7,620 bases of DNA from an uncultured Flavobacteriales bacterium. Its GTDB lineage: Bacteria; Bacteroidota; Bacteroidia; Flavobacteriales; Crocinitomicaceae. Made by a program: the position numbers and the translations under genes. Shown one piece after another: positions 5,526 to 7,620 of the stretch (positions are counted from its first letter, which is position 1; every line of letters starts with the position of its first letter). The stretch lies in contig CAMLIF010000148.1 of the NCBI GenBank assembly GCA_946479985.1, positions 1 to 7,620 on the forward strand. The letters are read 5' to 3'. The notes under the pieces are model-generated. The model had not been told where the DNA came from. It saw only the letters and a program-made list of their open reading frames with translations, and did not search any database.

Positions 5526-6500
5526 ATGAATAAAGCGTTTGTATTTCTGGTGTTATGTCTGCTGTTTTCTGCAAAGAATGCCGCAGCGCAGCAGGATTAT
5601 GTTTCCAATCTCCCGAATTGTAAGGTTATAGAAAACGGAACTACCAAAACTTACATTTTCTACAAGGCATCCGCAGATACAAATCAAATACAGTCGTTAA
5701 CTATTTTCCTGCACGGTTACAACGGTTTTCAACCGGAAGTTTATGGCGGCTGGATCAATAATCTGACAGAGCAGGGAAGTATTGTTGTCTTTCCATGTTA
5801 TCAGAGTTCTGTAGTAGATATCCCGAAATACTTTTATGAACAAGCCGTGAGCGAAATTCACGATGCGATCAATGAACTGAAAAAACCGGATTACCCGAAA
5901 GCGGATCTTTCTAAAGCTGTGTATGTTGGACATTCGCTGGGAGGAAGCATGATTATGGCTTTACTGAATCATACAGAAGAGAATACTATTCCGAAACCGT
6001 ATGCCGCACTTTTGGCACAACCGGGTTCATCTTACTTGCGTATTGCGGAAGAAGATGATTACAACCATCTGCCGGAACAGCTGCTCCTGGTTTGTTTCTC
6101 CGGAAAATCGGATATCGTTACGGGCGATCTGTTTGTAAAGAAAGTATTAACCCATACTGATTCGCTGAATGCAGCTCAGAAGTTTTATTTCGAACTAAAG
6201 GATGATAAACACGACAAACCGGTTTTGAGATCAGATCACCTGGTTCCGTGTTCTTACCTGGATATTGTGCCTGAAGCTCATGCCATGGCAAAAAGTGTTG
6301 ATGCGGTTAGTGAAACGGATGTGTGGGATTGGGGAATGTATTGGGAAACATCGGCTATTTTACTCCGCATGATGCGAAACGATTTACAGCCGGAGACGTT
6401 TAAAGATCATGTAAACGACATTCTGAATATGGGCAACTGGCCCGACGGAACTCTTATTGATGCACTTGATCTTATCCCGGTTGAGTTGGTAACGGAATAA
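5526..6500 (+). CDS. Secreted alpha/beta hydrolase
   Basis: A 324-aa predicted serine hydrolase of the alpha/beta fold. I chose ATG at 5526 because it places a clean Sec signal peptide at the N-terminus (hydrophobic FVFLVLCLLFS, probable cleavage near AAA|QQ at about 21). An in-frame GTG at 5472 would add 18 residues before the signal peptide and is unlikely. 'IFLHGYNGF' at 60-68 fits the HG oxyanion-hole strand. The nucleophile elbow is 'VGHSLGGSM' with Ser137 in GxSxG. Asp196 in 'SGKSDIVTGD' is a likely acid, and His238 ('SDHLVP') or His252 ('EAHAM') the likely base; I cannot decide between them. The substrate is unknown: the elbow is shared by lipases, esterases and peptidases. The gene lies 75 bp after the FKBP gene in the same direction and converges on the DUF72 gene. 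No terminator is evident in the 53-bp convergent gap. Confidence 0.85.
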   Translation: MNKAFVFLVLCLLFSAKNAAAQQDYVSNLPNCKVIENGTTKTYIFYKASADTNQIQSLTIFLHGYNGFQPEVYGGWINNLTEQGSIVVFPCYQSSVVDIPKYFYEQAVSEIHDAINELKKPDYPKADLSKAVYVGHSLGGSMIMALLNHTEENTIPKPYAALLAQPGSSYLRIAEEDDYNHLPEQLLLVCFSGKSDIVTGDLFVKKVLTHTDSLNAAQKFYFELKDDKHDKPVLRSDHLVPCSYLDIVPEAHAMAKSVDAVSETDVWDWGMYWETSAILLRMMRNDLQPETFKDHVNDILNMGNWPDGTLIDALDLIPVELVTE

Positions 6501-6553
6501 TTGGTGACGAATAACTAACTCATAATTTGACACTAGTCATTCGTAATTCGCAA

Positions 6554-7459
6554 TTAAAACAAACTCCCGCTTTTCGCTGCAAATTTCGGGCCTGCCAATG
6601 CCAATCCAAGTTTGCTGTTTAACTGTTCAACCAAATATTCTGTCAATTCCGGTGTGTACAATTCTCCCGGTTGATGGACATAAAAATGGATAGCTTTCAA
6701 TCCTTTTTTCATCCAAAGCGCAATACGTTCTACCCATTCATCGATGCGTTTATAATCTGTCGGGTGAAGTCCGTTTCCTACAAAACGAATCAGTGTGACG
6801 GGCGAAGTTACTTCCATGTGGGCACAATCGCGCCGGCCGGAAACATCCGTAATCACACTTCCGATCCCGAGCTCGTAGAGTTTTTCAAAAAGCACTTCGC
6901 GATGAGGTGACTGATACCAGTCCGGGTGACGAACTTCAAGTGTGATGTCCAAATCGCGCGGGAGACGTTCCAGGTAATCAAACAACGCCGCTTTTTTGTT
7001 CGGACCGTATTTGTCGCTTAACTGCAAAAAGAGCGGACCTAAATGTTCTTCGAAATGAATGATGGAAGAAAGAAAACGATCGGTTATTTCATGTGCCCGC
7101 ACGCTGGTCAATTCGCTGTAATGACTAATTGACTGAGGGAATTTGGGGCAGAAGAGAAAATCTTTTCCATTCGCTTTGCCCGCCCATTTTCGGATAGTTG
7201 ATTCTGGGTAGATCTGGTAATGCGTGGTATTTAATTCTATGCCGCTGAAACTTTGAATGTAATGGTCGAGGAACTGTGTTTCTCTGGTTTTCTCGGGGTA
7301 AATGAGCCCAATCCATTCTTTGATTCCCCATTTCGGAGCGCCGAGATATATTTTTGGCGGATTATTTTGTTCCGGAAGGAGATCAATGAACTTGCCGTTC
7401 TGAGGTAACGAAAAATCAATTTCATCAAGAGTGCTTTTGTCGACCTTGCCGAATTCCAT
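6554..7459 (-). CDS. DUF72 domain-containing protein (YecE-like)
   Basis: A 301-aa cytoplasmic protein of the DUF72/YecE family, predicted to adopt a TIM-barrel fold and without an established function. Family hallmarks appear in order: 'IYLGAPKWGIKEWIGLIYP' (37-55), 'GIELNTTHYQIYP' (73-85), 'FLFCPKFPQSISH' (101-113), 'LGPLFLQLS' (140-148), 'ITLEVRHPDW' (172-181), 'IRFVGN' (224-229) and 'IHFYVHQPGE' (257-266). The length is a little above the basic family because of an N-terminal extension starting 'MEFGKVDKS'. This extension resembles that of Bacteroidota members as I know them and supports the ATG at 7459. There is no signal peptide or membrane segment. It is transcribed towards the hydrolase gene, with stop codons 53 bp apart, and is not part of that unit. 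Activity is unknown; the conserved Glu/Asn and Glu/His residues line the predicted barrel mouth, so an enzyme is plausible. Confidence 0.93.
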   Translation of the reverse strand: MEFGKVDKSTLDEIDFSLPQNGKFIDLLPEQNNPPKIYLGAPKWGIKEWIGLIYPEKTRETQFLDHYIQSFSGIELNTTHYQIYPESTIRKWAGKANGKDFLFCPKFPQSISHYSELTSVRAHEITDRFLSSIIHFEEHLGPLFLQLSDKYGPNKKAALFDYLERLPRDLDITLEVRHPDWYQSPHREVLFEKLYELGIGSVITDVSGRRDCAHMEVTSPVTLIRFVGNGLHPTDYKRIDEWVERIALWMKKGLKAIHFYVHQPGELYTPELTEYLVEQLNSKLGLALAGPKFAAKSGSLF

Positions 7460-7463
7460 GATT

Positions 7464-7471
7464 CAAATATA
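7464..7471 (-). promoter_or_regulatory. TAnnTTTG box immediately upstream of the DUF72 gene
   Basis: On the minus strand the sequence reads TATATTTG, an exact match to the Bacteroidota -7 consensus TAnnTTTG. It ends 4 bp before the ATG at 7459. Transcription would begin at or within a few bases of the start codon, giving a leaderless or near-leaderless mRNA. I see no good TTTG -33 box at the usual distance, which lowers confidence. Confidence 0.35.
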
Positions 7472-7620
7472 AGAGGAAAAGAGGAATCCCGATAGCTATT
7501 GGAAGGTTTAACGTCTTTGCTGTTCCACTCCAAAGAAGAACGCGATTTTTTTGAAATTAACATCTGACTGCTGTTCAAGTAACAGAACCGCCAAGAAAGG
7601 AGAACGCTAAGTTTGTTAAC

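Noticed and set aside
6501..6553. Bidirectional terminator between the hydrolase and DUF72 genes
   Set aside because: Only a weak 6-bp complementarity (acgaat with attcgt) in AT-rich DNA is present, with no stable stem.
7460..7620. Possible gene or structured RNA at the right edge
   Set aside because: No open frame with recognisable features was seen apart from a shadow of the DUF72 gene. The last 40 bases (accgccaagaaagg, aacgctaag) recall a common low-complexity intergenic repeat, but one truncated instance is not enough to call.

Overview
The window looks like a chromosomal segment of a Bacteroidota bacterium, most likely a member of the Flavobacteriales. This is inference from three things. 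The protein families are typical of that group: secreted WG-repeat proteins, an FKBP lipoprotein with a Cys-Lys-Lys-Asp start to the mature protein, a DUF72 protein with an 'MEFGKVD' N-terminal extension, and a GxxExxY protein. Start codons lack purine-rich Shine-Dalgarno sites. Two spacers carry approximate matches to the TTTG / TAnnTTTG promoter type of the phylum. A Fluviicola-like organism would fit, but I cannot confirm the genus.

Layout. (1) Positions 1-945 hold one small minus-strand gene, a GxxExxY protein with a PD-(D/E)XK nuclease-type core. It is bracketed by two inverted copies of a composite non-coding repeat (about 100-211 and 722-857). (2) Positions 946-4835 hold two consecutive plus-strand paralogues of 618 and 602 aa. 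Both are secreted WG-repeat proteins and share an N-terminal Cys/His-rich motif (C-x-H-x-H-x-C-C-x3-C-G-C-C) that I do not recognise as a named domain. The spacers after the two genes are also related, so the duplicated unit appears to be gene plus downstream spacer. Each spacer carries C/G-rich hairpins that may end transcription. (3) Positions 5004-6500 hold an FKBP-type prolyl isomerase lipoprotein, followed 75 bp later by a secreted alpha/beta hydrolase; this is a possible two-gene unit. (4) Positions 6554-7459 hold a minus-strand DUF72 (YecE-like) protein convergent with the hydrolase. A TATATTTG box almost touches its start codon, suggesting a leaderless or near-leaderless transcript.

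Functional picture. Four consecutive plus-strand products carry export signals (three Sec signal peptides, one lipoprotein signal), so 946-6500 is a cell-envelope or secretome block. The FKBP protein could assist folding of exported proteins, but nothing in the sequence ties it specifically to the WG-repeat pair. The most distinctive content is the Cys/His-motif WG-repeat pair and the repeat-flanked GxxExxY gene. No RNA genes, CRISPR array, transposase or phage gene is visible.
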